Origin: Thermoplasmatales archaeon SW_10_69_26
Lineage (GTDB): Archaea > Thermoplasmatota > SW-10-69-26
Direction: 5' to 3'
Assembly (NCBI GenBank): GCA_003009755.1
Contig: PXUB01000048.1
Location: 1 to 41,302 of the forward strand
DNA length: 41,302 nucleotides
Shown one piece after another: positions 15,559 through 22,548 of the stretch. Each line of letters begins with the position of its first letter. The stretch's first letter is position 1. The notes under the pieces are model-generated. The model was not told the origin of the DNA, ran no database searches, and worked only from the letters and a program-made list of their open reading frames with translations. The position numbers were made by a program, and so were the translations under genes.

Positions 15559-16221
15559 GTGGTCTCCGCAACCGACGACGTGCGCCAGCGGTTGCCCGAC
15601 GTCCAGCTCCGGTGGGCGATCCTCGCCCGTGAGGACCCGCCCGCCGAGGCCGGAAAGCCGGCCCCGGCCGCGATCGAGCAGGCTCGCCAGCGCTCGTTGG
15701 ACGAGGTGGGCGCCGATCCGATCGCCGAGACCTACCGCTCGTTCTTCTGGGCCGTCGACGTCGACCCCACCAAGCGCCGGCCAGCCGGCGAGGCGCTAGC
15801 GCGACGCTCGAGCGAGGGGGGTCTGCCCGAGATCCACCCGCTCGTCGACGCCTACAACCGGGCCTCCGCCGCCACGCTGGTGGCCCTGTCCGCCTTCGAT
15901 CGCGACGCGTTAGCGGGCGAGCTGACCTTGGACGTGGCCGACGAGGACGAGGCCCTGGACGCGCTCGGGGAGGCCGATCCGGTGCAGCCGGTCGGCGACC
16001 AGCCCGTGTGGCGCGACGACGAGGGGCTGGTCGGCCTGAGCGCCTACCGCGATGGCCAGCGCACCGCGCTGTCCGCCGACAGCAGGCAGGCGATCGTCGT
16101 CGCGCTCGCGCCCGACGAGGTCTCCAGCGAGCGCGTCGCGGAGGCGTTCACGCTCACGGAGCAGCTGGCCGAGCCGGCCGGTTGGCACGTCGACGAGGCC
16201 ACGACGCGGCGCCTCGGATGA
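15559..16221 (+). CDS. B3/B4 tRNA-editing-like domain protein
   Basis: A 220-residue cytoplasmic protein. Residues about 50-190 match the stand-alone B3/B4 domain (COG3382), related to the editing module of the phenylalanyl-tRNA synthetase beta chain. Supporting text includes YRSFFWAVDVDPTKRRPAGE (55-75 region), LPEIHPLVDAYNRASAATLVAL, and QPVWRDDEGLVGLSAYRDGQRT near the end. Stand-alone members are proposed to clear mischarged tRNA or bind a small ligand; the role of archaeal ones is uncertain. The GTG start is supported only by spacing to a weak TATA-like box; a short alternative start cannot be excluded. It converges with the arginase gene. Confidence 0.8.
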   Translation: MVSATDDVRQRLPDVQLRWAILAREDPPAEAGKPAPAAIEQARQRSLDEVGADPIAETYRSFFWAVDVDPTKRRPAGEALARRSSEGGLPEIHPLVDAYNRASAATLVALSAFDRDALAGELTLDVADEDEALDALGEADPVQPVGDQPVWRDDEGLVGLSAYRDGQRTALSADSRQAIVVALAPDEVSSERVAEAFTLTEQLAEPAGWHVDEATTRRLG

Positions 16222-16316
16222 GGTCCGCGAGCCGCTCGCGAGAGTGGACAACCCGCGTCATCGGCCTACAGAGGGTCATCGCGGTTGAGGGGGGGGGATC
16301 GCAGATACTGCTCCGC

Positions 16317-16381
16317 CTCTTTTTGACGAAAATTTCCTCGGCGATCGCTCCTACGGGAACACCGCAGAACCGGAAATTTTC
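16317..16381. terminator. T-run and inverted repeat between convergent genes
   Basis: After the B3/B4 gene comes TTTTT at 16320-16324, then GAAAATTTCC (16328-16337) and its perfect inverted copy GGAAATTTTC (16372-16381), loop 34. The right arm covers the arginase stop codon. The patch is far more AT-rich than its surroundings and probably ends transcription from both sides. A run of nine G residues lies at 16289-16297. Confidence 0.5.
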
Positions 16382-17273
16382 ACAAGATGCGTTTGCCGAA
16401 GGCGCTGCCGGCCAGGCCCACGGCCAGGTCGGCGGTCCGGTTGCGCTCGTCGAGGATCGGGTTGACCTCCACGACCTCCATCGACCCCATCGAGCCGCTG
16501 TCGTTGACGATCTCCATCGCCAGGTGCGCCTCCCGGTAGGAGATCCCGCCGGGCACGGGCGTCCCCACGCCGGGCGCGATCTCGGGATCGACCACGTCCA
16601 TGTCGAGCGAGACGTGCAGCCAGTCGGTGTCGGGGTCGATGTCCTCGATCGCGGCCTCCATGACCGAGCGCATGCCTTGCTCGTCGATGTCCCGCATCGT
16701 GTGCACCGAGATGTCGGACTCGCGCAGCGCCTCGGCCTCGGGTGGATCCAGCGAGCGCGTCCCGACCATCGCGACGTCCTCCTCGCGGACCTTGGGCGCG
16801 ACGCCGCCGATCTCGCACAGCCGCGGGTCGCCGCGTCCGACGATCGAGGCCAGCGGCATGCCGTGCACGTTCCCGCTGGGCGTCGTCTTCGGCGTGTTGA
16901 AGTCACCGTGCGCGTCGATCCACAGGATGCCGACGCGGGAGTCCTCGGTGGCGATCCCGGCGGCGGTCCCCATCGCCAGCGAGTGGTCGCCGCCGATGAC
17001 GAGGGGGACCTCGTCCTCGAGCTTGGCGCGGCGCACGCGGCGAGCCACGGCCTCCGACGTGCGGACGATCTCGTCCACGAACCGCATGCCGGCCTCGTCC
17101 ATCGCCTGGGTCTCGGGTTCGTGGGCGAACACGTTCCCGCCGTCCTCGACGTCGTGGTCGAGATTCTCCAGCCGCGAGGCCAGGTCGGCGGCTCGGAGCG
17201 CCGAGGGGCCCATGTCGGTCCCGCGCCGGTTGCTGCCGAGGTCCATCGGCACCCCGATGATCCGGACGTTCAT
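16380..17273 (-). CDS. Arginase
   Basis: Ureohydrolase that converts arginine to ornithine and urea, 297 residues, cytoplasmic, expected to hold two Mn ions. Metal ligands are visible at His97 (GGDHS), Asp120/His122/Asp124 (DAHGD) and Asp223/Asp225 (SLDMD). The phrases DAHGDFNTPKTTPSGNVHGMPL and GVGTPVPGGISYREAHLAME are typical of true arginase (RocF-like) rather than agmatinase, in particular the SGNxHGMP signature and EVNP near 268. A TTTAAC box on the minus strand 26 bases before the ATG indicates a leaderless transcript. It is monocistronic here with no urea or arginine genes nearby, so its use (catabolism or polyamine/proline supply) is open. Confidence 0.9.
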   Translation of the reverse strand: MNVRIIGVPMDLGSNRRGTDMGPSALRAADLASRLENLDHDVEDGGNVFAHEPETQAMDEAGMRFVDEIVRTSEAVARRVRRAKLEDEVPLVIGGDHSLAMGTAAGIATEDSRVGILWIDAHGDFNTPKTTPSGNVHGMPLASIVGRGDPRLCEIGGVAPKVREEDVAMVGTRSLDPPEAEALRESDISVHTMRDIDEQGMRSVMEAAIEDIDPDTDWLHVSLDMDVVDPEIAPGVGTPVPGGISYREAHLAMEIVNDSGSMGSMEVVEVNPILDERNRTADLAVGLAGSAFGKRIL

Positions 17274-17295
17274 CGGGCGGCCAGAGCCGTGCCAG

Positions 17296-17304
17296 CGTTA
17301 AAGC
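17296..17304 (-). promoter_or_regulatory. TATA box of arginase
   Basis: GCTTTAACG on the minus strand, centred 26 bases before the ATG at 17273. Confidence 0.6.
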
Positions 17305-17366
17305 CTTGGCTCAGCCGCCTCCGGGGTCGGCTGTGGCCGGCCGAGCCCACCGGCGCCTGGCCCGAA

Positions 17367-17375
17367 CGTTTTAAT
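17367..17375 (+). promoter_or_regulatory. TATA box of queE
   Basis: CGTTTTAAT is centred about 29 bases before the ATG at 17401. A near-palindrome GGTTAAACC (17385-17393) lies between the box and the start and could be an operator. Confidence 0.6.
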
Positions 17376-17400
17376 CAGACGCAGGTTAAACCGGGGTCCG

Positions 17401-18039
17401 ATGCGCATCACGGAGATCTTCTACAGCCTGCAGGGCGAGGGCCTGTTGGCAGGCGTGCCTACGGTCTTCGTCCGCACGACGGGCTGCCATCTGCGATGTT
17501 CGTGGTGCGACACCGCCTATTCCTTCTACGGCGGCGAGGAGCTCTCCGTCGACGAGATCCTCGACGAGGTCCGCCAACACCCCACCGACAACGTCTGCTT
17601 CACCGGCGGCGAACCCCTCATCCAAGACGAGGCCCCCGAGCTCGTCGAGACGCTGCTGAACGAGGACTACGAGGTCGTGATCGAGACCAGCGGCTCCCTG
17701 GACCTCTCCGCGTACCGCGAGATGCAGCCCCGCGAGAACCTGCGCCTCAGCGTCGACGTCAAGCTGCCCAGCTCGGAGATGACCGACGAGAACGAGCTCG
17801 GCGAGCTCGAGCACCTGCAACCCCACGACCAGGTCAAGTTCGTCGTCGCCAGCCAGGAGGACTACGACTACGCCAAGTCCGTCATCGACAAGGTCTCCAC
17901 CCAGGCCCCCATCGTCGTCCAACCCGTCTGGGGCAAGAACGAGACGTGGCTGGCCGAGCAGATCCTCGAGGACGGGCTCGACGTGCGCTTCTCCATGCAG
18001 ATGCACAAGCTCCTCTGGGGCGAGAAGCCCGGCGTGTGA
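17401..18039 (+). CDS. queE: 7-carboxy-7-deazaguanine synthase
   Basis: Radical SAM enzyme that rearranges 6-carboxy-tetrahydropterin to 7-carboxy-7-deazaguanine, an early step towards archaeosine (and queuosine in bacteria). The 212-residue size and the N-terminus EIFYSLQGEGLLAGVPTVFVR are characteristic. The [4Fe-4S] cluster ligands are Cys29, Cys33 and Cys36 (CX3CX2C, in GCHLRCSWCDT). The SAM-binding FTGGEPLIQ and the VIETSGSL strand follow. The C-terminus QMHKLLWGEKPGV is family-like. No other deazaguanine genes (queC, queD, arcTGT) are seen in the window. The stop overlaps the GTG start of a small membrane protein gene by four bases. Confidence 0.93.
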   Translation: MRITEIFYSLQGEGLLAGVPTVFVRTTGCHLRCSWCDTAYSFYGGEELSVDEILDEVRQHPTDNVCFTGGEPLIQDEAPELVETLLNEDYEVVIETSGSLDLSAYREMQPRENLRLSVDVKLPSSEMTDENELGELEHLQPHDQVKFVVASQEDYDYAKSVIDKVSTQAPIVVQPVWGKNETWLAEQILEDGLDVRFSMQMHKLLWGEKPGV

Positions 18040-18296
18040 CCCAACGCTTTGTACCGCCGGTCGCCTTCTCGCTCGTGGCCAGCGACGAGGTCGAAGCCTC
18101 GGTCCGACGCTTGGGGACGAGCCTGTGCACCGTCGGCGTGCTGGCCGCGCTCGTCGGTGTCGCTTGGCTAGCATTCGGTTCCAGCCAGCGTGCCGCCCAG
18201 CTCGCCATCGGCGGCCTGGTCACGGGGCTCGTCGGCGCGATGGTGCTGCTGTTCGTGCCGGACCGGTTGCCGCCCGAGGAACGCGACGAGCGGTGA
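18036..18296 (+). CDS. Small two-helix membrane protein overlapping queE
   Basis: An 86-residue protein starting with GTG inside the queE stop (GTGA, 18036-18039). Two predicted membrane helices (about residues 28-48 and 55-77) are flanked by an N-terminal soluble segment VASDEVEASVRRLG and an acidic tail VPDRLPPEERDER. The tight overlap implies translational coupling with queE, but the protein has no motif linking it to deazaguanine metabolism. Function unknown. It converges with hisS; only 16 bases separate the two. Confidence 0.7.
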   Translation: MTQRFVPPVAFSLVASDEVEASVRRLGTSLCTVGVLAALVGVAWLAFGSSQRAAQLAIGGLVTGLVGAMVLLFVPDRLPPEERDER

Positions 18297-18312
18297 GGCT
18301 GGGTCGCCGTCG

Positions 18313-19671
18313 CTAATCCGACGACAGCTCGCCGACGAGCTCGTCCAGCGCGACCTCGGTCTGCTCGCCGCTTGCCATGTCCTTGACGGTCGCGACGCCT
18401 TGCTCGAGCTCGTCCGGGCCCAGCAGGATCGCCTTCGGGACGCCCAGGCGGTCGACGTAGTCGAGGTTCTTGCCGATCGAGCGGTCGCGAAGGTCGACCG
18501 TGGTCGGGATGCCGGCCGCGCGCAGGTCGGCGGCCACGCTCGTGGCCTCGTCCAGCGTGCCGGCGATCGGGACGACGTGGGCCCGCGCTGGGGCCTCCTC
18601 GGTCTCGACGTCGGCGGCCAACAGCAGCCGGTCGAACCCGAGCCCGAAGCCGGTCGTGTCCGTCGGCTGCCCACCCAGCGTCTCCGCCAACTGGTAGCGG
18701 CCGCCGCCGGCGACCTGGCTTTGGGCGCCCAGCTCGGGCGCCTCGACCTCGAACACGACGCCCGTGTAGTAGTCCAGGCCGCGCGCGACGCCGAGGTCGA
18801 CGTGCACCTCGTCGACGCCGTGCCCGGCCAGGTGGCCGAGGGTGGTGGCCAGCTCGTCGAGGGCTGCCTCGATCGCCTCGGCCGTCGCCTCGTCGAAAGC
18901 CTCCCGCAGGCGCTTGTCCAGGTGCGGGGCCTCGTCCGAGAAGCCGCGCACCTCGGCCAGCAGCTCGCCGAACCGCTCGCGCAGCTCGTCCTCGTCGCCG
19001 GCGAGCGCGATCGTCGGGTTGGCGCCGACGGCCAGGTCCTCGATCGCCTCGGCCAGCACGGGCTCGGCGTCGACCTCGTCCAGGCGCTCGGTCAGCTCCT
19101 CGCCGCCCTTGTCGACGAGGCGGTACAGCTCGCTGTGGGTGTCTTCGTCGGTGTCGACGGCCTCGATCAGGCGGTCGAGGATCCCGATGTGGCCGACGTG
19201 GAGCTCGGTGGCGGCCCCGGCGGCCTGCACGCACTCCTCGGCCAAGGCGATAATCTCGGCGTCGCCGGCCGGGCCGGGCGCGCCCACGAGCTCGGCGCCG
19301 AACTGCCAGAACTCCCGGTAACGGCCGGACTGGGGCCGCTCGTAGCGGAAGCAGTTGCCGAAGTAGAACAACCGCAGCGGCTTGGGGCGGGCCCGCAGCT
19401 CCTCGTTGTAGAACCGCATCACGGGCGCGGTCAGCTCGGGCCGCAGCGTGAGCTCGCGCTCGCTTTTGTCCTCGAAGGCGTACAGCTGCTCGACGATCTC
19501 GGGGCCGCTCTTGGCGGTGAACAGGTCCAGATGCTCGAAGGTCGGCGTGCCGATCTCCCGGTAGCCGAACGTCTCGAACGCCTCGCGCAGGCGCGTTATC
19601 AGCGCGTTGCGGTCGGCCATCTCCTCGGGATCGAAGTCCCGCGTGCCCCGCGGTCGGTCGAACGACGCCAT
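18313..19671 (-). CDS. hisS: Histidyl-tRNA synthetase
   Basis: Class II aminoacyl-tRNA synthetase charging tRNA-His, 452 residues. The start region is FDRPRGTRDFDPEEM. Motif 2 is YFGNCFRYERPQSGRYREFWQFGAELVG. The histidine-specific signatures are GLDYYTGVVFEVE and GGGRYQLAE, motif 3 is the GFGLGFDRLLLA region, and the C-terminal anticodon-binding domain spans about 355-450 (IPTTVDLRDRSIGKNLDY). A TTG twelve bases further out is in frame, but the ATG at 19671 is chosen because the TATA box lies 28 bases from it and only 16 from the TTG. It also matches the usual family N-terminus. A cluster of Ala/Asp/Glu residues reflects the acidic proteome. Confidence 0.95.
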   Translation of the reverse strand: MASFDRPRGTRDFDPEEMADRNALITRLREAFETFGYREIGTPTFEHLDLFTAKSGPEIVEQLYAFEDKSERELTLRPELTAPVMRFYNEELRARPKPLRLFYFGNCFRYERPQSGRYREFWQFGAELVGAPGPAGDAEIIALAEECVQAAGAATELHVGHIGILDRLIEAVDTDEDTHSELYRLVDKGGEELTERLDEVDAEPVLAEAIEDLAVGANPTIALAGDEDELRERFGELLAEVRGFSDEAPHLDKRLREAFDEATAEAIEAALDELATTLGHLAGHGVDEVHVDLGVARGLDYYTGVVFEVEAPELGAQSQVAGGGRYQLAETLGGQPTDTTGFGLGFDRLLLAADVETEEAPARAHVVPIAGTLDEATSVAADLRAAGIPTTVDLRDRSIGKNLDYVDRLGVPKAILLGPDELEQGVATVKDMASGEQTEVALDELVGELSSD

Positions 19672-19694
19672 CGCGCCCGCCAACAGGCAAGGGG

Positions 19695-19704
19695 GATAAA
19701 AACC
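19695..19704 (-). promoter_or_regulatory. TATA box of hisS
   Basis: GTTTTTATCC on the minus strand, about 28 bases before the ATG at 19671. Confidence 0.65.
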
Positions 19705-19802
19705 GGCCGCCCGGACCCCACGGCCGGGCCCTCGACCGCCGCGGAGCTCGGTGCGCGTCGAAAGGTTGAAACCGGTCGCCCCGTTCCTCGCGTCTTGCCG
19801 AT

Positions 19803-19875
19803 GCCGGCTTAGCTCAGTCGGTGGAGCACCTGATTCGTAATCAGGAGGCCCGGGGTTCGAATCCCCGAGCCGGCT
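19803..19875 (+). tRNA. tRNA-Thr (anticodon CGT)
   Basis: A 73-nt cloverleaf: acceptor GCCGGCT (19803-19809) pairs with AGCCGGC (19868-19874), discriminator T19875. The D arm contains AGCTCAGTCGGTGGAGCA. The anticodon stem CCTGA/TCAGG closes the loop TTCGTAA, anticodon CGT (Thr). The T arm is CGGGG-TTCGAAT-CCCCG. No intron and no encoded CCA. A TTGAAAC box near 19766-19772 could be its promoter. Confidence 0.95.
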
Positions 19876-20184
19876 TCCTCGGTCACTGGGCGAGCCCAGC
19901 CTCGCCTATCGCAGGAGATCCGGCGGCGGCTGACGGTGTCGCTGTGCATTCCAAGCCCACGAGGGGATCGCTGCTTCGAGCTCCTTGCCAGCCGCGGCTC
20001 CCGGCGCGATCGAGGATCGGATGCTGCTGCCGTGTCTGCGTCGAGCGCCACGATCCGCGCGTGCCTCGTTCCTCGGCTGGGGCCCCTCAGCCGAAGATGT
20101 GTGGGCGGATGGCGTCCTCCGGGCCAACCTCCATCCCCGAGCGCCCGCCAGTGCCTGGAGGGTCGGCTTGCCCTGGAGTTGGTC
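19876..20184. other. 309-base stretch without a supported gene
   Basis: No convincing reading frame or TATA box is seen between tRNA-Thr and the next gene. It contains one hairpin, TCGGCTG/CAGCCGA (20073-20079 and 20088-20094), around GGGCCCCT. Confidence 0.4.
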
Positions 20185-21273
20185 ATGCGAACGCGAACGC
20201 TGATCGTCGTGACCCTCGCCGCGCTCCTCCTCGGCGCGGGCCTGATCGTCCAGGCCCAAGACGCCAACGACACCGACGGCGAGTCCGCGCCCGACGAACA
20301 CGAGCGCACCGTAGCCATCGAGCGCGAGGGCTCGACGGTGACGCTCGCCCTCGAGCGCCGCGGCGAGCCCGACACCGACCCCGTCACGGTCGGGTTCGAC
20401 CCCCCGAACGCGACGCTGGACGTCGCCTACGGCGCCGGCGAGACCACGATGACAGTGGCGTTCGAGGCGATCGTCGAGTACACCGACGACAACGGGAACG
20501 GGACCTACGACTTCGGGGAACCGATCGTCTCGTCGGCGCGGCTCAGCCCGACGTCCGGGGAGGCCAACGCCTCCGAGGGCAACCAGACGCGCTGGGCGGC
20601 CCCGATCGTGACGAACGCCACCTCGGGCCAAGCCGAGGGCAAGCGCGTCGTCGCCCCGGCCGAGATCCCCAGCAACGGCACCTTCACGATCGAGATCGAA
20701 GCCTACGGGGAGCGCGCCCAGGTCCGCAATGTCACCCTGAGCCCCGCGAGCGTCCGCGTCGGGCTCACCACCCGAGGCTACGACTTCCAACGAGAGGACA
20801 CCGAACTGGCCCTGTTCCTCGCCGTCGTCATGGGGGACGACCAGACAGGCGACCAGTACCGAGCCCGGGGGGAACGCCAGCGCGGGTTCCTGACCGCCGA
20901 GGACGTCGACGACGGGTCCGTGAACCTCCTGTTCGCCTGGGGCACGACCGCCACCGTCGACGGGGAGCAGCTCATCGCCCAGACCACGCAGTTGGGGATC
21001 GAGGAGGCCCGCCGGGGCGAGGAGACGCAGGGCGAGGAGGGTCGGCGGACCGCCGAGGGGGAGCCTGAGACGCAGCCCTGGCGGCAGCCCGACGACGAGG
21101 AGGACACCGAACGCTACGTGCTCTCCTACCCCCGAGGGGATCGGATCGAGCACGCCGCGGAGGTCGAGGTGGGGCTCGACGGCGCCGACACCACCGACGA
21201 TGCGCCGGGGGTCGGCCTGGCCCTCACGGCCTCGATGCTCCTGGCTGCAGCCGCGCTCCGTCGGGACCGGTGA
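20185..21273 (+). CDS. Anchored surface protein sharing a domain with the 11434 gene
   Basis: A 362-residue exported protein. Residues 1-25 are a signal peptide (IVQAQ). About 45-190 form a beta-rich domain with an EF-hand-like loop DDNGNGTYDFGEP from residue 101. About 230-325 holds LFAWGTTATVDGEQLIAQ and, after an acidic glutamine-rich insert, YPRGDRIEHAAEVEV from 315. These two elements match, in order, DDTNGNNRVDVGEP and YPAGDDIVHDP in the 763-residue protein. The C-terminus is APGVGLALTASMLLAAAALRRDR, a short PGF-CTERM-like or simple helical anchor. The ATG begins the signal peptide and has GGAG eight bases upstream. No family recognised. Confidence 0.75.
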   Translation: MRTRTLIVVTLAALLLGAGLIVQAQDANDTDGESAPDEHERTVAIEREGSTVTLALERRGEPDTDPVTVGFDPPNATLDVAYGAGETTMTVAFEAIVEYTDDNGNGTYDFGEPIVSSARLSPTSGEANASEGNQTRWAAPIVTNATSGQAEGKRVVAPAEIPSNGTFTIEIEAYGERAQVRNVTLSPASVRVGLTTRGYDFQREDTELALFLAVVMGDDQTGDQYRARGERQRGFLTAEDVDDGSVNLLFAWGTTATVDGEQLIAQTTQLGIEEARRGEETQGEEGRRTAEGEPETQPWRQPDDEEDTERYVLSYPRGDRIEHAAEVEVGLDGADTTDDAPGVGLALTASMLLAAAALRRDR

Positions 21274-21311
21274 CGTCGCCGGTACCCCGGGCTGTCTGGT
21301 ACCCGAAAAGA

Positions 21312-21320
21312 GTTTATGAA
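21312..21320 (+). promoter_or_regulatory. TATA box of the pop5 gene
   Basis: GTTTATGAA is centred about 25 bases before the GTG at 21340. The ATG inside this box is therefore unlikely to be a start codon. Confidence 0.55.
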
Positions 21321-21339
21321 AGGGTCCGCTGGCGTGAGC

Positions 21340-21597
21340 GTGGGCTCGACCAGCGAACGGGACCGCTACATCGCCTTCCGGCCCCCAGAGCCCCGGCCCA
21401 GCCGTCACGACCTCAACGTCCGGCTGGGCGAGAGATCCTGGCGGCTGACCGTCTACGACGACGAGGTCGGCATCCTGCGCGTCCCTCACACCGAAGCCGG
21501 CGACGCCCGGGATGCATTGACCCAGGAGGGCGCCGAACCCGTGACCACGAGCGGCACCATCGCAGCCGCCAAGAAGCGAGCGGGTGTCGGATCGTGA
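21340..21597 (+). CDS. rnp2: Short Pop5-like RNase P protein subunit (Rnp2)
   Basis: Probable protein subunit of archaeal RNase P, which trims tRNA 5' leaders. The 85 residues begin near ERDRYIAFR, like the Pop5 start RERxRYIAF, and end with GILRVPHTEAGDARDAL and VTTSGTIAAAKKRAG, like the Pop5 phrases GI(V/L)R and VSGTIKAARR. Position agrees: rnp2 usually precedes psmA in archaeal exosome superoperons. Pop5 normally has 100-140 residues, and here the middle helices are reduced, so the call is moderately secure. The GTG at 21340 is chosen from TATA spacing; GTG at 21334 and ATG at 21316 are alternatives. The usual partner rnp3 (Rpp30) is not upstream. Confidence 0.65.
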   Translation: MGSTSERDRYIAFRPPEPRPSRHDLNVRLGERSWRLTVYDDEVGILRVPHTEAGDARDALTQEGAEPVTTSGTIAAAKKRAGVGS

Positions 21598-21641
21598 GCC
21601 GCCGACCGATACCGGCCGCCCACCGACCGCGCCATACCTCA

Positions 21642-21651
21642 CTTACAAATA
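21642..21651 (+). promoter_or_regulatory. TATA box of the psmA operon
   Basis: CTTACAAATA would start transcription near 21672, leaving a leader of about 100 bases before the psmA ATG. The leader holds GAGGAC/GTCCTC (21675-21680, 21691-21696) and a longer bulged stem about 21710-21756. Confidence 0.5.
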
Positions 21652-21774
21652 CCGACCCCTCCATCCGCCAAGCAGAGGACGCGATCGATCGTCCTCGGTT
21701 CGGGGAGTCGGGGACGAGACTTCCCGCCGGAGGGGACCGGTCTTCCCCAGCGACAAGCAGGACAGAGTGGTAGG

Positions 21775-22548
21775 ATGCAGCAACCTTCGCAGATGTACGA
21801 TCGCGCGATCACGGTCTTCTCGCCTGACGGGCGCCTGTTCCAGGTGGAGTACGCCCGAGAGGCGGTCAAACGCGGCACGACGACCGTCGGCGTCAAGTTC
21901 GACGGCGGCGTCGTCCTCATCGTCGACAAACGGATCAGCTCGGAGCTCGTCGATCCCGAGAGCATCGAGAAGATCTTCCGCATCGACGATCACATCGGGT
22001 GCGCCACCTCGGGTCTCGTGGCGGACGCCCGCGTGCTCGTGGACCGGGCACGGATGGACTCCCAGATGAACAAGCTGTCCTACGAGGAGGACATCAACGT
22101 CGAGACCCTCGTCAAGCGGACCTGCGACTTCAAGCAGAATTACACGCAGTACGGCGGCGTTCGACCCTTCGGCACCGCCCTGCTCATCGCCGGCGTCGAC
22201 GACACGGGCGCCCACCTCTTCGAGACCGATCCCTCCGGAGCGCTCATGGCCTACAAGGCCTCCGCCATCGGTGCGGGCCGCCAAACGGTCATGGACCACT
22301 TCACCGAGGACTTCGAAGAGGGTTGCACGCAGGACGAGGCCCTCGAACTCGGTCTCGAAGGCCTCGACCGCGCCACCGAGTCGGCCCTCGAACCCGCCGC
22401 GATCGAGATCGGCGTCGTCACCGACGACGCCCGGTTCCGCAAGTTCGAGCGCGAAGAGGTGGAGGACGCCGTCTCCTCCGTCGACACCAGCGCCGGCCCG
22501 TCGACCGATACCGACACCGGCCCCGACAGCGACGAAGACGAAGCATAG
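21775..22548 (+). CDS. psmA: Proteasome alpha subunit
   Basis: Forms the outer rings of the 20S proteasome, gating entry of unfolded proteins; 257 residues, cytoplasmic. The alpha signature FSPDGRLFQVEYA lies at 15-27 after the gate region YDRAIT. The subunit core continues through GTTTVGVKFDGGVVL, SGLVADARVLVDRAR and YGGVRPFGTALLIAGVD. The last 30 residues are a Ser/Thr/Asp tail (DTDTGPDSDEDEA), longer than in most archaea, in which a conserved tail normally binds AAA regulators. No catalytic threonine is expected; the beta subunit is not in the window. The SBDS start directly abuts the stop codon. Confidence 0.97.
   Translation: MQQPSQMYDRAITVFSPDGRLFQVEYAREAVKRGTTTVGVKFDGGVVLIVDKRISSELVDPESIEKIFRIDDHIGCATSGLVADARVLVDRARMDSQMNKLSYEEDINVETLVKRTCDFKQNYTQYGGVRPFGTALLIAGVDDTGAHLFETDPSGALMAYKASAIGAGRQTVMDHFTEDFEEGCTQDEALELGLEGLDRATESALEPAAIEIGVVTDDARFRKFEREEVEDAVSSVDTSAGPSTDTDTGPDSDEDEA

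Noticed and set aside
16289-16297. G9 tract as a quadruplex or programmed frameshift site
   Set aside because: It lies between convergent genes and not in a coding frame; a single G-run is not enough for a quadruplex, and it may be a homopolymer sequencing error.
19672-19683. TTG at 19683 as the hisS start
   Set aside because: Only 16 bases from the TATA box and adds four non-conserved residues; ATG at 19671 fits better.
21316-21339. ATG at 21316 as the start of pop5
   Set aside because: It lies inside the TATA box GTTTATGAA, so it would precede the expected transcription start.
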